Source: an uncultured Granulosicoccaceae bacterium (GTDB lineage: Bacteria; Pseudomonadota; Gammaproteobacteria; Granulosicoccales; Granulosicoccaceae). Taken from it: a stretch of DNA of 52,869 bases. Below, one piece after another: positions 21,048-33,975 of this stretch. Below the pieces are notes generated by a model. The model was not told where the DNA came from, ran no database searches, and saw only the letters and a list, made by a program, of their open reading frames with translations. Made by a program: the position numbers and the translations under genes. The DNA is taken from the NCBI GenBank assembly GCA_937923745.1, contig CALDUO010000173.1, forward strand, positions 1 through 52,869, in the 5' to 3' direction. Each line of letters starts with the position of its first letter. Within the stretch, counting starts at the first letter, position 1.

Positions 21048-21137
21048 TAATCACGCCGATTGGCGGAACGTCGTGTGGCGTGTGGTGTATTATGACGCCA
21101 CTATCGTATTGTCTACCTTGTTTTTGAGCTTGCGCAA

Positions 21138-22097
21138 ATGAGTCAGAACTTTCTGGATTTCGAACAACCCATTGCCGATCTTCAGGCGCGTATTCGCGAG
21201 CTGCAGTTTGCGACAGCCGAGACTGATCTCAATATCAGTGAAGAAATCGACAAGCTCACCCGCAAATGCGATGCACTGACCACGTCTATTTTTGCCAAAC
21301 TCTCGGCGTGGCAGATTGCACAGCTTGCACGGCACCCGCAACGCCCGTACACCCGATTCTATATAGACAGCATTTTTACCGACTTCGAAGAGCTGCACGG
21401 TGACAGACTCTACGCCGATGATCAGGCCATTATTGGTGGTCTGGCGCGTCTCGACGGTCAGGCAGCTGTCGTCATCGGTCATGAAAAGGGGCGCGACACC
21501 AAAGAAAAAATATACCGTAACTTCGGCATGCCAAGACCCGAGGGCTATCGTAAGGCCAAACGTCTGTTTGAATTGGCTGAGCGGTTCAAGTTACCGGTCT
21601 TCACGTTCATTGATACGCCGGGTGCGTATCCTGGCATCGGTGCTGAGGAGCGAGGGCAGAGTGAGGCAATTGCCCGCAACCTAATGGTCATGTCGCAGCT
21701 AAAAACACCGATAATTTCTACCGTTATCGGTGAAGGTGGTTCCGGAGGCGCGCTGGCCATTGGTGTTGCCGATCGAGTTATGATGCTTCAATACAGTATC
21801 TATTCGGTGATATCCCCGGAAGGCTGTGCCTCTATTTTGTACAAAAGCGCCGAGAAGGCAGCTGACGCGGCTGAAGCGATGGGCGTGACGTCAGGTCATC
21901 TGTTTGAGCGAGGGCTGGTTGATCGGGTGGTCGAAGAGCCGTTAGGTGGTGCGCATCGAGATGAAGAGCAAATGGCTGCATCGTTGAAACAGGCACTTAC
22001 CGAAGAGCTCAAGGGGCTTGCCGAGCAACCGCTCGATTCTTTGCTGACCAACCGTAACGCCAAGTGGCGCTCTTACGGCGAGTACAAAGAAGGCTAG
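21138..22097 (+). CDS. accA: Acetyl-CoA carboxylase carboxyltransferase subunit alpha
   Basis: With AccD it transfers carboxyl from biotin to acetyl-CoA, giving malonyl-CoA for the fab enzymes. The 319-residue length equals that of E. coli AccA. Visible motifs are DFEELHGDR, the [14 protein letters not shown] loop, [10 protein letters not shown] and the oxyanion-hole [11 protein letters not shown]. It lies 90 bp after dnaE and 21 bp before tilS, as usual. Confidence 0.97.
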   Translation: MSQNFLDFEQPIADLQARIRELQFATAETDLNISEEIDKLTRKCDALTTSIFAKLSAWQIAQLARHPQRPYTRFYIDSIFTDFEELHGDRLYADDQAIIGGLARLDGQAAVVIGHEKGRDTKEKIYRNFGMPRPEGYRKAKRLFELAERFKLPVFTFIDTPGAYPGIGAEERGQSEAIARNLMVMSQLKTPIISTVIGEGGSGGALAIGVADRVMMLQYSIYSVISPEGCASILYKSAEKAADAAEAMGVTSGHLFERGLVDRVVEEPLGGAHRDEEQMAASLKQALTEELKGLAEQPLDSLLTNRNAKWRSYGEYKEG

Positions 22098-22118
22098 ACG
22101 CCACTTGATGATGGCATC

Positions 22119-23459
22119 GTGACGTCGCTTCCGTCATTACACAATGAGCCTGTCACCCAGGCGCTCACACATTTTCTGAAACGCGTACCGAAAACCCGGC
22201 GTGTGTTGGTCGGGTACAGCGGTGGGGTCGATTCCCACGTCCTGCTGCACAGCCTCAAACAACACCTCGATACCCGCCCTGACCTTGATCTCCTCGCTGT
22301 CCATATTAACCACGGGATGCAGTCGCAAAGTGGTGATTGGGTGAATCACTGCAAAAACCAGTGCCGTGCGCTGGAAGTCGCGTTGACCTGTATTGATGTG
22401 GACGTGTCGCTTTATCAGGCGCAGGGGCCGGAGGCCAGTGCTCGCATGGCCCGTTACGGGGCATTTGCGACTGTCATGCGAGAGGGCGACTACCTGCTGT
22501 TGGCACAGCATGCGGATGATCAGGTCGAAACCTTTTTGTTGCAGGCGCTGCGTGGCAGTGGTCCGGACGGTCTGGCCAGCATTCCGCAACAGCGCACCTT
22601 TGCGATGGGACACCTGTGTCGTCCGCTGTTGGGTTGTTATCGCTCGCAGATTGAACATTACGCAGCGCAGGCGGCGCTGCACTGGATTGAGGACCCCAGC
22701 AACGATGACACGATGCTGGATCGTAACTATCTTCGCAACTCAGTGATCCCGCTACTCAAAGACCGTTGGCCCTCGCTGAATCAAACCATCTCGCGTGCGG
22801 CGTCCCGTTGTGGTGCTGCATCCAGCCTATTGAAGTCCATGGCACAGGATGATCTGGACTTTTCGCGCTATGATCCGGCTGAGCAAGATCAGTTGTTACA
22901 TGGCAGCATTGCTGTATTAAACGCAACACGGCTTGCATCGCTGGGTGAGGAACGTGTGTTTAATACGTTACGGTTGTGGGTCCGTGAAAACGGTTTGGCG
23001 CTGCCGGGTCTGGAGCACCTGAAACAAGTGGCCAACACGTTACTGCAAAACAGTGATGCAATCAGTGGCAGGGGCGTTGTGCATATCGATGGCTATGGCT
23101 TCAGGCGCTATCAGCAAGTGTTGCATTTGTGCCGCTTGGAAGATCAGGTGCCTGACGATATCGACACGGTGTGGGAGCCACCGTTTGCGCCACTGCACCT
23201 TCGTGCTATCGGGATCACGTTGGACTTGGCTGCGTGTCAGTCAATGGGCCTGGTGTTCGATCAAAGCACACCGGTAGATATCACCACGCGACGAGGTAGC
23301 GAAGTGATTCAGCTTCGGGGGCGGGGACACAAGGCGATTAAAAAACTCTTTCAGGAAGCGGGCGTTCCCCCGTGGCGGCGACAGCGTTACCCGCTGATGT
23401 ATCAACGTGATCGGGTGATAGCGATATGGGGACTTCAGGTCGCTGACACCGACGGATAA
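22119..23459 (+). CDS. tilS: tRNA(Ile)-lysidine synthase TilS
   Basis: Modifies the wobble cytidine of tRNA-Ile2 to lysidine so it reads AUA. The 446-residue protein has the ATP pyrophosphatase P-loop SGGVDS (34-39), HINHGMQ, LAQHADDQVET and the substrate motif DRNYLRN. Central and C-terminal domains complete the E. coli-like length. The start is GTG at 22119; nearby ATGs at 22108 and 22111 are out of frame. Confidence 0.95.
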   Translation: MTSLPSLHNEPVTQALTHFLKRVPKTRRVLVGYSGGVDSHVLLHSLKQHLDTRPDLDLLAVHINHGMQSQSGDWVNHCKNQCRALEVALTCIDVDVSLYQAQGPEASARMARYGAFATVMREGDYLLLAQHADDQVETFLLQALRGSGPDGLASIPQQRTFAMGHLCRPLLGCYRSQIEHYAAQAALHWIEDPSNDDTMLDRNYLRNSVIPLLKDRWPSLNQTISRAASRCGAASSLLKSMAQDDLDFSRYDPAEQDQLLHGSIAVLNATRLASLGEERVFNTLRLWVRENGLALPGLEHLKQVANTLLQNSDAISGRGVVHIDGYGFRRYQQVLHLCRLEDQVPDDIDTVWEPPFAPLHLRAIGITLDLAACQSMGLVFDQSTPVDITTRRGSEVIQLRGRGHKAIKKLFQEAGVPPWRRQRYPLMYQRDRVIAIWGLQVADTDG

Positions 23460-23512
23460 CCGACGACAAGCTACCGGCCTGCTGTGCTTGATCATTGCAG
23501 GCCCGGCAGCCA

Positions 23513-23545
23513 GCAACCGCAACAACCGCAACAACCGCAACAACT
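23513..23545 (+). repeat. 9-bp CAACCGCAA repeat before the pyrG promoter
   Basis: CAACCGCAA occurs three times in a row plus a partial copy. It lies between tilS and the candidate promoter at 23575. The rest of 23460-23888 shows only that promoter and no supported gene. Confidence 0.85.
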
Positions 23546-23574
23546 GTGGGGGCGACCTTAACACCTTTTCGCAA

Positions 23575-23603
23575 TTGTGCCGGTATCCCGACTCGGGTAT
23601 ACT
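23575..23603 (+). promoter_or_regulatory. Candidate sigma70 promoter for pyrG-kdsA
   Basis: TTGTGC (23575-23580) and TATACT (23598-23603) are separated by exactly 17 bp. Transcription would start near 23610, leaving a leader of about 280 nt before the pyrG ATG. The -10 matches five of six consensus bases; the -35 keeps the TTG. Confidence 0.5.
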
Positions 23604-23882
23604 GATCTCCCATCCAGAGGCAGGCTATCCGTCTGCTTCCAGTCACCTGATACTCACATTTTGTTGTTCTGACTAAACGTGTTTTAGCGTTTACCGGATT
23701 TTGCGTGGCGTCTGTTGCCAGCCCATACCGCCCTGATGCGTGACTCGCCGATCAGACTGGTATGCGCGGGCTTTAGACCACTGCAGAGCGGTACTGCAAG
23801 AACCGGCATTAGCAAACGTGCTCAGGTTGTTTTCATTATTATTACACCTGTCACCGGCAGGCGGCACAAGCGTTGGACGTAA

Positions 23883-26355
<2,473 letters not shown>

Positions 26356-26356
26356 C

Positions 26357-26416
26357 AAAAGCGTTGGTGTTGATCCGCACAACGACCGGATCATGCTGAA
26401 AACACCAAGGGCTTTT
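26357..26416 (+). terminator. Nested inverted repeat between kdsA and eno
   Basis: Outer arms AAAAGCGTTGGTGTT (26357-26371) and the near-complementary 26401-26416 ending GGGCTTTT enclose an inner hairpin GATCCG/CGGATC (26372-26377 and 26387-26392). The right arm runs into TTTTGG and soon a T6 run (26425-26430). The form suits an intrinsic terminator or partial attenuator starting 2 bp after the kdsA stop; the mirrored A run could also let it work on the other strand. Confidence 0.6.
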
Positions 26417-26436
26417 GGACAACCTTTTTTGTATAA

Positions 26437-27747
<1,311 letters not shown>

Positions 27748-27802
27748 CAGCGGCGAGCGTAATGCGTTATGATTCAGTGTCTGGTGGTGGAACGGTAGTG
27801 TC

Positions 27803-28108
27803 ATGAAAGTGATGTTGGGTGTCATGCTGATTGTGCTGGTGGGTTTGCAGTACCGCCTGTGGTTCGGCGACGGCAGTCTCCAGGAATTTTGGCGGTTGCA
27901 TGAAATTGCGGAAGAAAAGCATGCCGAGGTAGCGCGGATGCAGAACCGCAATCAGGCATTGGAGGCAGAGGTTGCTGACCTCAAAGACGGTTTTGCAGCA
28001 CTCGAAGAGCGTGCCAGAACCGAGCTCGGTATGATCAGCAGTGACGAGACGTTTTACCAGTTTGTGCGCGATAGCCGCCGACAGCCAGCAGGCGCTGTCA
28101 GTCCATAG
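27803..28108 (+). CDS. ftsB: Cell division protein FtsB
   Basis: Small bitopic membrane protein that bridges FtsL and FtsQ in the divisome. The 101 residues give a short cytoplasmic start, one membrane helix (about 3-20), a periplasmic coiled coil (about 28-70) and the conserved ELGMISSDETFYQFV segment. The place after eno and before ispD is the standard order. Confidence 0.93.
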   Translation: MKVMLGVMLIVLVGLQYRLWFGDGSLQEFWRLHEIAEEKHAEVARMQNRNQALEAEVADLKDGFAALEERARTELGMISSDETFYQFVRDSRRQPAGAVSP

Positions 28109-28114
28109 GTAGAG

Positions 28115-28313
28115 TGTAACCCAAGGTAACCCGAGGTACCCAGGGTAACCCGCGGTGATACCGGCAGGCAGCCCGATGGTTACGTTGCCGTTGAACCGGC
28201 GACTTGTCTGAACTGGCCACTTGTCCGAACCGGCCGCCTGATTGAACTGGTCGCCTGACTGAGCAGGTACTTGGGCGATCAGGTGCTTGAGCGAGCAGGC
28301 GAGCTGGTCAACT
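28115..28313 (+). repeat. Two degenerate tandem arrays in the ftsB-ispD spacer
   Basis: The first (28115-28160) repeats GGTAACCC with about 10-bp spacing. The second (about 28198-28313) has six 16-17 bp units, for example GGCGACTTGTCTGAACT, GGCCACTTGTCCGAACC and GGCCGCCTGATTGAACT. The two arrays fill most of the 274-bp spacer. Confidence 0.75.
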
Positions 28314-28382
28314 TTTAACCTGTTCGCGCACGTTGGCAGATCTGATCGTTTCCCGATAACAACGTAGACGTCTTTCAATTCT

Positions 28383-29150
28383 ATGCCTGCACGCCAGTCT
28401 CACGCGCCCATAGCTGTGTTGATCGCCGCAGCCGGAACCGGCTCCCGCATGGGAGGTGATACACCCAAACAATATCTGCCGCTCGCAGGCTCGCCGGTCT
28501 TGCTTCACGCGTTGAGGCCATTTGTTGCACATCCGCGTATTAGTCGTATCGTGATTGTCCATGATGCCCTTGATCGTCACCTGCCAGAGCTATTATTGCC
28601 CGGCGAGAAACAGATCGAGTGTGTGGCGGGCGGTGCGACCCGTGCCGCGTCGGTGCAGTGCGGATTGACGCATCTGTTGGCCGACAAAAAACCTGAACCC
28701 TGGGTGATGGTGCATGACGCTGCCCGACCGCTGATTACTGAGCCGGCGATTGATCGATTGTTGCAGTGGTTAGACGAATCGACACTGTCACCGGCAACCA
28801 CCGCTGGCGGTGCATTGCTGGCACTGCCGGTAACCGACACCATCAAGATTGCCGAGGCAGGGCATGCCGTAAAAACGCCGGATCGAGCGACGCTTTGGGC
28901 CGCGCAGACACCGCAGCTCTTCCCGACCGTGGCGCTGCATCAGGCGCTGTCCGATGCCGAGCTGCGTGGCGAGACCATTACCGATGAAGCGTCGGCCATG
29001 GAGTGCAGCGGTCACCGTCCGACACTGGTGACAGGTGACACTGACAACTTTAAGATCACGCACCCCGACGACCTTGCGCGCGCCCAATTTGTGCTGGCCG
29101 GGCGAAACACGACCGGCGAGACGGACACGTCCGAGGAGATAGGTACATGA
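28383..29150 (+). CDS. ispD: 2-C-methyl-D-erythritol 4-phosphate cytidylyltransferase
   Basis: Third enzyme of the methylerythritol phosphate route to isoprenoids, adding CMP to MEP. The 255-residue protein has the nucleotide-binding [27 protein letters not shown] and AQTPQLF motifs. No clear ribosome site precedes the ATG, but the domain starts only about 10 residues in. It overlaps ispF by 4 bp (ATGA). Confidence 0.96.
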   Translation: MPARQSHAPIAVLIAAAGTGSRMGGDTPKQYLPLAGSPVLLHALRPFVAHPRISRIVIVHDALDRHLPELLLPGEKQIECVAGGATRAASVQCGLTHLLADKKPEPWVMVHDAARPLITEPAIDRLLQWLDESTLSPATTAGGALLALPVTDTIKIAEAGHAVKTPDRATLWAAQTPQLFPTVALHQALSDAELRGETITDEASAMECSGHRPTLVTGDTDNFKITHPDDLARAQFVLAGRNTTGETDTSEEIGT

Positions 29151-29620
29151 GAATTGGACACGGTTTCGACGTGCATGCCTTTGAGGCAGGTGATTACTTG
29201 ATGCTGGGCGGAGTCGCGGTACCGTTTGAACAGTCGTTTCGTGCGCACTCAGATGGGGATGTTGCCTTGCACGCACTGACCGATGCGCTGTTGGGTGCTG
29301 CAGGATTGGGTGATATCGGACGGCATTTTCCGGATACGGATCCTGCGTACCATAAGGTGGACAGTCGCGAATTGCTCAGACACAGCATCGCGTTGCTGCA
29401 CGAGCGTCAGCTTCATTGCTCAAGTGCAGATCTGACGATTGTGGCACAAAGGCCCAAACTGTCACCCTACATTGATACCATGTGCGGTTACATCGCAGCT
29501 GATCTGCAGCTGGATATAACACGAGTTAACGTCAAGGCCACTACCAGCGAACACCTCGGGTTTTGCGGTCGTGGCGAGGGCATCGCCGCGTTTGCGGTTG
29601 TATTACTTGAAGAGATTTAA
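29147..29620 (+). CDS. ispF: 2-C-methyl-D-erythritol 2,4-cyclodiphosphate synthase
   Basis: Cyclises CDP-ME 2-phosphate in the same isoprenoid pathway. The 157-residue protein has the zinc-binding [37 protein letters not shown] and the C-terminal [15 protein letters not shown]. Overlap with ispD implies coupled translation. Confidence 0.97.
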   Translation: MRIGHGFDVHAFEAGDYLMLGGVAVPFEQSFRAHSDGDVALHALTDALLGAAGLGDIGRHFPDTDPAYHKVDSRELLRHSIALLHERQLHCSSADLTIVAQRPKLSPYIDTMCGYIAADLQLDITRVNVKATTSEHLGFCGRGEGIAAFAVVLLEEI

Positions 29621-29624
29621 AGTC

Positions 29625-30368
29625 ATGTCAGAAATTGCAATTATTGGCGGTACCGGGTTGACTAATGTCGAGGGTCTTAAGATTCTGCGACGTGAAATGG
29701 TAAAAACCCCTTACGGCAATCCGTCGGGTCCCCTGGTGATGGGCGAACTCGATGGACGCGCGGTGACATTCCTTGCACGACATGGTCAGCGGCACTCGAT
29801 ACCGCCGCATCGGGTTAATTATTGCGCGAATCTGTGGGCGTTGCATTCAGTCGGCATCCGTCGGGTGATTGCCGTAGCGGCAGTCGGGGGCATAGCGGCG
29901 GAGTGCACGCCGGGTATGCTCGTGATTCCTGACCAGATTATTGACTATACGGTAGGTCGCCAAAGCACCTATTTTGACGAGGCTCCCGAGCGCGTTGTAC
30001 ACATCGATTTCAGTTACCCGTACTCCGAAAACTTGCGTCAGGCATTAATCTCAGGTGCACAGGCGGCTGGTGTCGGCGTGATCGGCTCAGGCGTGTACGG
30101 CGCCACACAGGGGCCAAGGCTTGAGACTGCCGCCGAGATCAAACGCATGGCGCGGGACGAATGCACGGTCGTTGGTATGACCGGCATGCCCGAGGCTGCG
30201 CTCGCGCGTGAGCTTGAGCTGGAGTACGCCTGTTGCGGTGTGGTCGTGAACCCTGCGGCCGGACTGACCGAAAAGCCTCTGGACATGGACGAGATCGCGG
30301 CAATGGTCGCGACTGGCATGGGCCATGCGCGAGCCGCTATTCTGCAAACATTGGCGACACTGAGCTAA
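29625..30368 (+). CDS. S-methyl-5'-thioinosine/thioadenosine phosphorylase family
   Basis: Phosphorolysis of methylthio-nucleosides made by polyamine and homoserine-lactone synthesis, returning a purine base and methylthioribose 1-phosphate. The 247 residues show IIGGTGL, LARHG, IPPHRVNYCANLWAL, GVYGATQGPRLET and VGMTGMPEAALARELELEY. The last stretch resembles the Pseudomonas enzyme that prefers methylthioinosine, but specificity cannot be proved here. ATG 29625 is preferred to an in-frame start at 29571 inside ispF. A hairpin with CGGAAACT/AGTTTCCG arms (30375-30401) follows the stop. Confidence 0.87.
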   Translation: MSEIAIIGGTGLTNVEGLKILRREMVKTPYGNPSGPLVMGELDGRAVTFLARHGQRHSIPPHRVNYCANLWALHSVGIRRVIAVAAVGGIAAECTPGMLVIPDQIIDYTVGRQSTYFDEAPERVVHIDFSYPYSENLRQALISGAQAAGVGVIGSGVYGATQGPRLETAAEIKRMARDECTVVGMTGMPEAALARELELEYACCGVVVNPAAGLTEKPLDMDEIAAMVATGMGHARAAILQTLATLS

Positions 30369-30416
30369 CCCTGCCGGAAACTCAAGTCACCTCAGTTTCC
30401 GATACCTGCACCGGAC

Positions 30417-31451
30417 ATGACAGAACCTGACCTGCCAATCATTGATCGGACACGCCTCGGTGCGGAGGCTGTGACTGTGCCTGAATTCAGCGTCGCACCC
30501 ATGATGGAACTGACCGATCGCCATTTTCGTTTTCTGATGCGACTGATCAGCCGCAAAACCCGCCTCTACACCGAAATGCTGACTGCAAATGCCGTGATCC
30601 ATGGTGATCGGGAGCGTCTGTTGGGTTATGACCCGGTGGAGCATCCGCTGGCGTTGCAGTTGGGTGGCAACGATCCGGCGTTACTGGCAGAGGCAGCGGG
30701 TATCGGTGAGCAGTTTGGTTATGACGAGATCAACCTCAACGTCGGTTGTCCGAGTGACCGGGTGAAAAGCGGCCGTTTTGGCGCAGCATTGATGGCCGAA
30801 CCTGAATTGGTCGGACGGTGCGTGCAGTCTATGCAGCAGGCGGTAGCAGTGCCGGTCACGGTCAAATGCCGTATCGGTATTGATCGTGACGAGAGCATTG
30901 AGACACTGAATGCATTTGTGAACACGGTATCTGACTATGGGTGTCAGCATTTTGCCGTGCACGCACGAAAGGCATGGCTCGATGGTCTCAGCCCAAAAGA
31001 GAATCGCACCATACCGCCGTTACGGTACGACACGGTCTACCAACTGAAAGCAGCACGACCCGACCTGACTATCGTGATTAACGGTGGCATTGACTCATGG
31101 TCAGACATCGATACCCATTTGGCACAGACAGACGGTGTGATGATCGGTCGCGAGGCATATTACAACCCGGTGTTTATGTCGCGGGTCGACAGCTACCTCG
31201 ACGGCAGTCCGTGGGTAGAACCTGATCTTTTTTCCATTGCACGTCAGTACGGGGAATACATGCAGCGCCAACGGGAAGAGGGCATTAATCTTTCCGGCAT
31301 GAGTCGCCATCTGATAGCGCTGTTTCAACAGGTGCCCGGTGCCCGGGCATGGCGACGCCATCTGTCGAGTGGACATCGGGATACCAACTCGGCCATCACA
31401 CTCGTAGAAGACGCACTGGCATTTTTGTCTCCACAGACCAACACGGGTTAA
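30417..31451 (+). CDS. dusA: tRNA-dihydrouridine synthase A
   Basis: Reduces uridine to dihydrouridine at positions 20/20a of tRNAs using FMN. The 344-residue TIM-barrel protein has VAPMMELTDRHFR, TEMLTANAV, the catalytic cysteine in NLNVGCPSDRV, HARKAWLDGLSPKENR and GGIDSW. The LSPKENR form is typical of DusA rather than DusB or DusC. It ends 9 bp before the ABC transporter. Confidence 0.94.
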   Translation: MTEPDLPIIDRTRLGAEAVTVPEFSVAPMMELTDRHFRFLMRLISRKTRLYTEMLTANAVIHGDRERLLGYDPVEHPLALQLGGNDPALLAEAAGIGEQFGYDEINLNVGCPSDRVKSGRFGAALMAEPELVGRCVQSMQQAVAVPVTVKCRIGIDRDESIETLNAFVNTVSDYGCQHFAVHARKAWLDGLSPKENRTIPPLRYDTVYQLKAARPDLTIVINGGIDSWSDIDTHLAQTDGVMIGREAYYNPVFMSRVDSYLDGSPWVEPDLFSIARQYGEYMQRQREEGINLSGMSRHLIALFQQVPGARAWRRHLSSGHRDTNSAITLVEDALAFLSPQTNTG

Positions 31452-31460
31452 GCACGACGT

Positions 31461-33242
31461 ATGCACGCAGGTCCCAGAACCGATGCACCACACAGCAACC
31501 GTCGTGATCTCAGTAATCTTCTAAAACTGTCGTCCTACATTTGGGACTATCGTGGGCGTGTGCTGCTGGCGCTGGGTATTTTGATGCTGGCCAAGTTGGC
31601 CACCGTCGGTGTGCCACTGGTGCTCAAGGAAATCGTCAACGCACTGGATGTCGACAGCGGCGACGCGTTATTGATTGTACCGTTGGGCTTGGTGGCAGCT
31701 TACGGTGCGTTACGGCTTGCCGGGTCGCTGTTCACCGAAATTCGTGATGCGCTGTTTGCCCGTGTGCGACTGGGTGCAATGCACTCGCTGTCGGTGCGGG
31801 TGTTGTCTCACCTGCATAATCTGTCGCTCAACTATCACCTCGAACGACGCACCGGTGGAATCAGCCGCGACCTCGAGCGCGGCACATCAAGCTTAAGTTC
31901 CATCGTGAACTCGCTGGTGTTTAATATCGTGCCGACGGCGGCTGAATTCTCATTGGTCGCCTTCATCCTGCTCGGTAACTATCACTGGCACTACTCAATT
32001 GTGGTGCTGGTGACTGTGCTTATCTACATCACGTTCACGGTGTTTTTGTCGGGGTGGCGCATGCAATATCGTCACGAGATGAATCGGCTCGACTCCTTGG
32101 CCAACGGGCGTGCTATCGACAGTTTGCTTAACTACGAAACGGTCAAATACTTTAATAACGAGACACTGGAGACGACGGCTTACCAAAAACACTTGGGTGA
32201 CTGGACCAACGCCGGTGTCAAAAGCCAAATGACGATGTCTGTGCTGAATTTTGCACAGGCGTCTATTGTCGCTATAGGCGTGACGTTACTGATGGCGCTG
32301 GCTGCACGTGATGTTGCAAACGGTACGATCACCCTGGGCGACATCGTTTTAATAAACGCAATGATGCTGCAGCTGTTTGTGCCCTTGAATATGTTGGGCT
32401 ATGTGTATCGTACGTTGCAGTATTCACTGGCAGATATGGATCTGGTTGTGCAGCTATTGGAACGACCCTCAGACATTGAAGACAAACCCAATGCACCCGA
32501 ACTCGATGTAACTGCCGGTCGTATTGAATTCAAGGATGTTCATTTTTCGTATCTGCCTGAACGAAACATTTTGCGGGGCATCAGTTTTTCCATTGAGCCT
32601 GGTCAGAAAGTCGCAGTGGTCGGCCCGTCGGGCGCCGGTAAGTCTACGCTGTCGAGGCTTTTGTTTCGTTTTTATGAGGTGGATGAGGGGAGTATTTTGA
32701 TTGACGGGCAAGACATCAGCCAAGTTACACAAGATAGCCTGCGCCGTGCGTTGGGTATCGTGCCGCAAGATACCGTGATGTTTAACGAATCAATAGAGTT
32801 TAATTTGGGTTATGCCAAAGCCGGTGCTTCCATGGAGGACATTAAGGCCGCGGCAGCATCAGCCAATCTCGACACCTTTATTGAATCGTTGCCTGATGGA
32901 TATGCCTCCGTTGTCGGTGAACGCGGACTCAAATTGTCCGGTGGGGAAAAACAGCGTATGGCCATTGCGAGAGTCATGCTGAAGCGGCCACCTGTCATCG
33001 TGTTTGACGAGGCAACATCAAGTCTCGACAGCCAAACCGAGCAGGCCATTCTGGAGGGACTTCAACGGGCCTCGCGTGGTGCGACTTCACTGGTGATTGC
33101 ACACAGGCTCTCAACGGTTGTCGATGCCGACAATATTCTTGTATTGGACCACGGTGTGATTGAAGAGCAGGGGACACATGAGTCGCTGCTCAAGGCTGGA
33201 GGTTTGTATGCGCAACTTTGGCGGTTGCAGCAGGACAGTTAG
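31461..33242 (+). CDS. Atm1/HMT1-type ABC exporter (fused permease and ATPase)
   Basis: The 593-residue half-transporter has an N-terminal membrane domain of about six helices (about 30-310) and a C-terminal ATPase. Walker A is GPSGAGKST, the signature LSGGEKQR and Walker B VIVFDEATSSLD. The membrane-domain segment LNYHLERRTGGISRDLERG and NYETVKYFNNE are hallmarks of the Atm1 group. Members export glutathione-linked sulfur species or heavy metals from the cytoplasm. Cargo is not told by context. It acts as a homodimer in the inner membrane. Confidence 0.88.
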   Translation: MHAGPRTDAPHSNRRDLSNLLKLSSYIWDYRGRVLLALGILMLAKLATVGVPLVLKEIVNALDVDSGDALLIVPLGLVAAYGALRLAGSLFTEIRDALFARVRLGAMHSLSVRVLSHLHNLSLNYHLERRTGGISRDLERGTSSLSSIVNSLVFNIVPTAAEFSLVAFILLGNYHWHYSIVVLVTVLIYITFTVFLSGWRMQYRHEMNRLDSLANGRAIDSLLNYETVKYFNNETLETTAYQKHLGDWTNAGVKSQMTMSVLNFAQASIVAIGVTLLMALAARDVANGTITLGDIVLINAMMLQLFVPLNMLGYVYRTLQYSLADMDLVVQLLERPSDIEDKPNAPELDVTAGRIEFKDVHFSYLPERNILRGISFSIEPGQKVAVVGPSGAGKSTLSRLLFRFYEVDEGSILIDGQDISQVTQDSLRRALGIVPQDTVMFNESIEFNLGYAKAGASMEDIKAAAASANLDTFIESLPDGYASVVGERGLKLSGGEKQRMAIARVMLKRPPVIVFDEATSSLDSQTEQAILEGLQRASRGATSLVIAHRLSTVVDADNILVLDHGVIEEQGTHESLLKAGGLYAQLWRLQQDS

Positions 33243-33332
33243 TCGCGTGGTGGTTGCCGCAGCAAAGCGTCGCCCAAAACCAGTAACCGCCTAACCGACA
33301 GCCACAACAGATGACAACGATGCAGGGGCGGG

Positions 33333-33887
33333 TCAGGCGCTTTTGGCTAACTGTAAAAATTCGTTGCGTGTGTTGGTGTCGCTGCGAAAACGGCCTAACA
33401 TCGACGATGTCGTCATTGATGAATTCTGTTTTTCTACACCGCGCATCATCATGCACATGTGTTGCGCTTCGACGATGACGCCAACCCCCAAGCCACCGGT
33501 AACCTCGTGTATTGCGGTCGCAATCTGTTTGGTCAGATTTTCCTGAATCTGGAGCCGCCTTGCGTACATATCGACGATTCGTGCTACCTTAGATAATCCG
33601 AGGACTTTGGCGCGAGGCAGGTAGCCGACATGGCAGCGTCCGATGAACGGCAGCATGTGATGCTCGCACAGCGAATAAAGCTCAATATTACGAACTATTA
33701 CCATCTCGTCGCTGTCGGACTCGAATATGGCACCGTTCACAACTTCGTCGAGTGTTTGGTCATAACCGTGGGTCAGAAATTGCATCGCCTTCGCAGCTCT
33801 TGCGGGCGTGTCTTGCAATCCATCACGGGACAGATCTTCGCCAATACCGCTGATAATGGTCGAGTAGGCTGTAACGAGATCAGTCAT
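33333..33887 (-). CDS. folE: GTP cyclohydrolase I
   Basis: First step of folate (and queuosine) synthesis, making dihydroneopterin triphosphate from GTP. The 184-residue protein has the zinc ligands in [28 protein letters not shown], the RLQIQENLT motif and the third ligand Cys in [10 protein letters not shown] choose ATG at 33887, preceded by GGAG, rather than the in-frame GTG at 33926. It is alone on the minus strand and divergent from fadE. Confidence 0.95.
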   Translation of the reverse strand: MTDLVTAYSTIISGIGEDLSRDGLQDTPARAAKAMQFLTHGYDQTLDEVVNGAIFESDSDEMVIVRNIELYSLCEHHMLPFIGRCHVGYLPRAKVLGLSKVARIVDMYARRLQIQENLTKQIATAIHEVTGGLGVGVIVEAQHMCMMMRGVEKQNSSMTTSSMLGRFRSDTNTRNEFLQLAKSA

Positions 33888-33939
33888 TTGGAACGAACTC
33901 CAGGCTAGGTCGTATAAGCCTGACACTATATCATTTATA

Positions 33940-33958
33940 CACGCCGTTGAAGGGCGTG
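33940..33958. promoter_or_regulatory. Inverted repeat in the folE-fadE divergent region
   Basis: CACGCC (33940-33945) and GGCGTG (33953-33958) form a 6-bp inverted repeat 18 bp before the fadE ATG. The AT-rich stretch before it (33913-33939) holds TATAAG and TATATC, possible -10 boxes for either direction. No FadR consensus is present. Confidence 0.25.
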
Positions 33959-33975
33959 ACTTTGGAGCGTATTAC

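Noticed and set aside
23488-23676. ORF encoding NNRNNRNN
   Set aside because: Produced by the 9-bp CAACCGCAA repeat; no ribosome site, and the candidate pyrG promoter lies inside it.
33888-33975. FadR operator before fadE
   Set aside because: No match to the TGGTnnnACCA pattern was seen; only a 6-bp CACGCC/GGCGTG inverted repeat.
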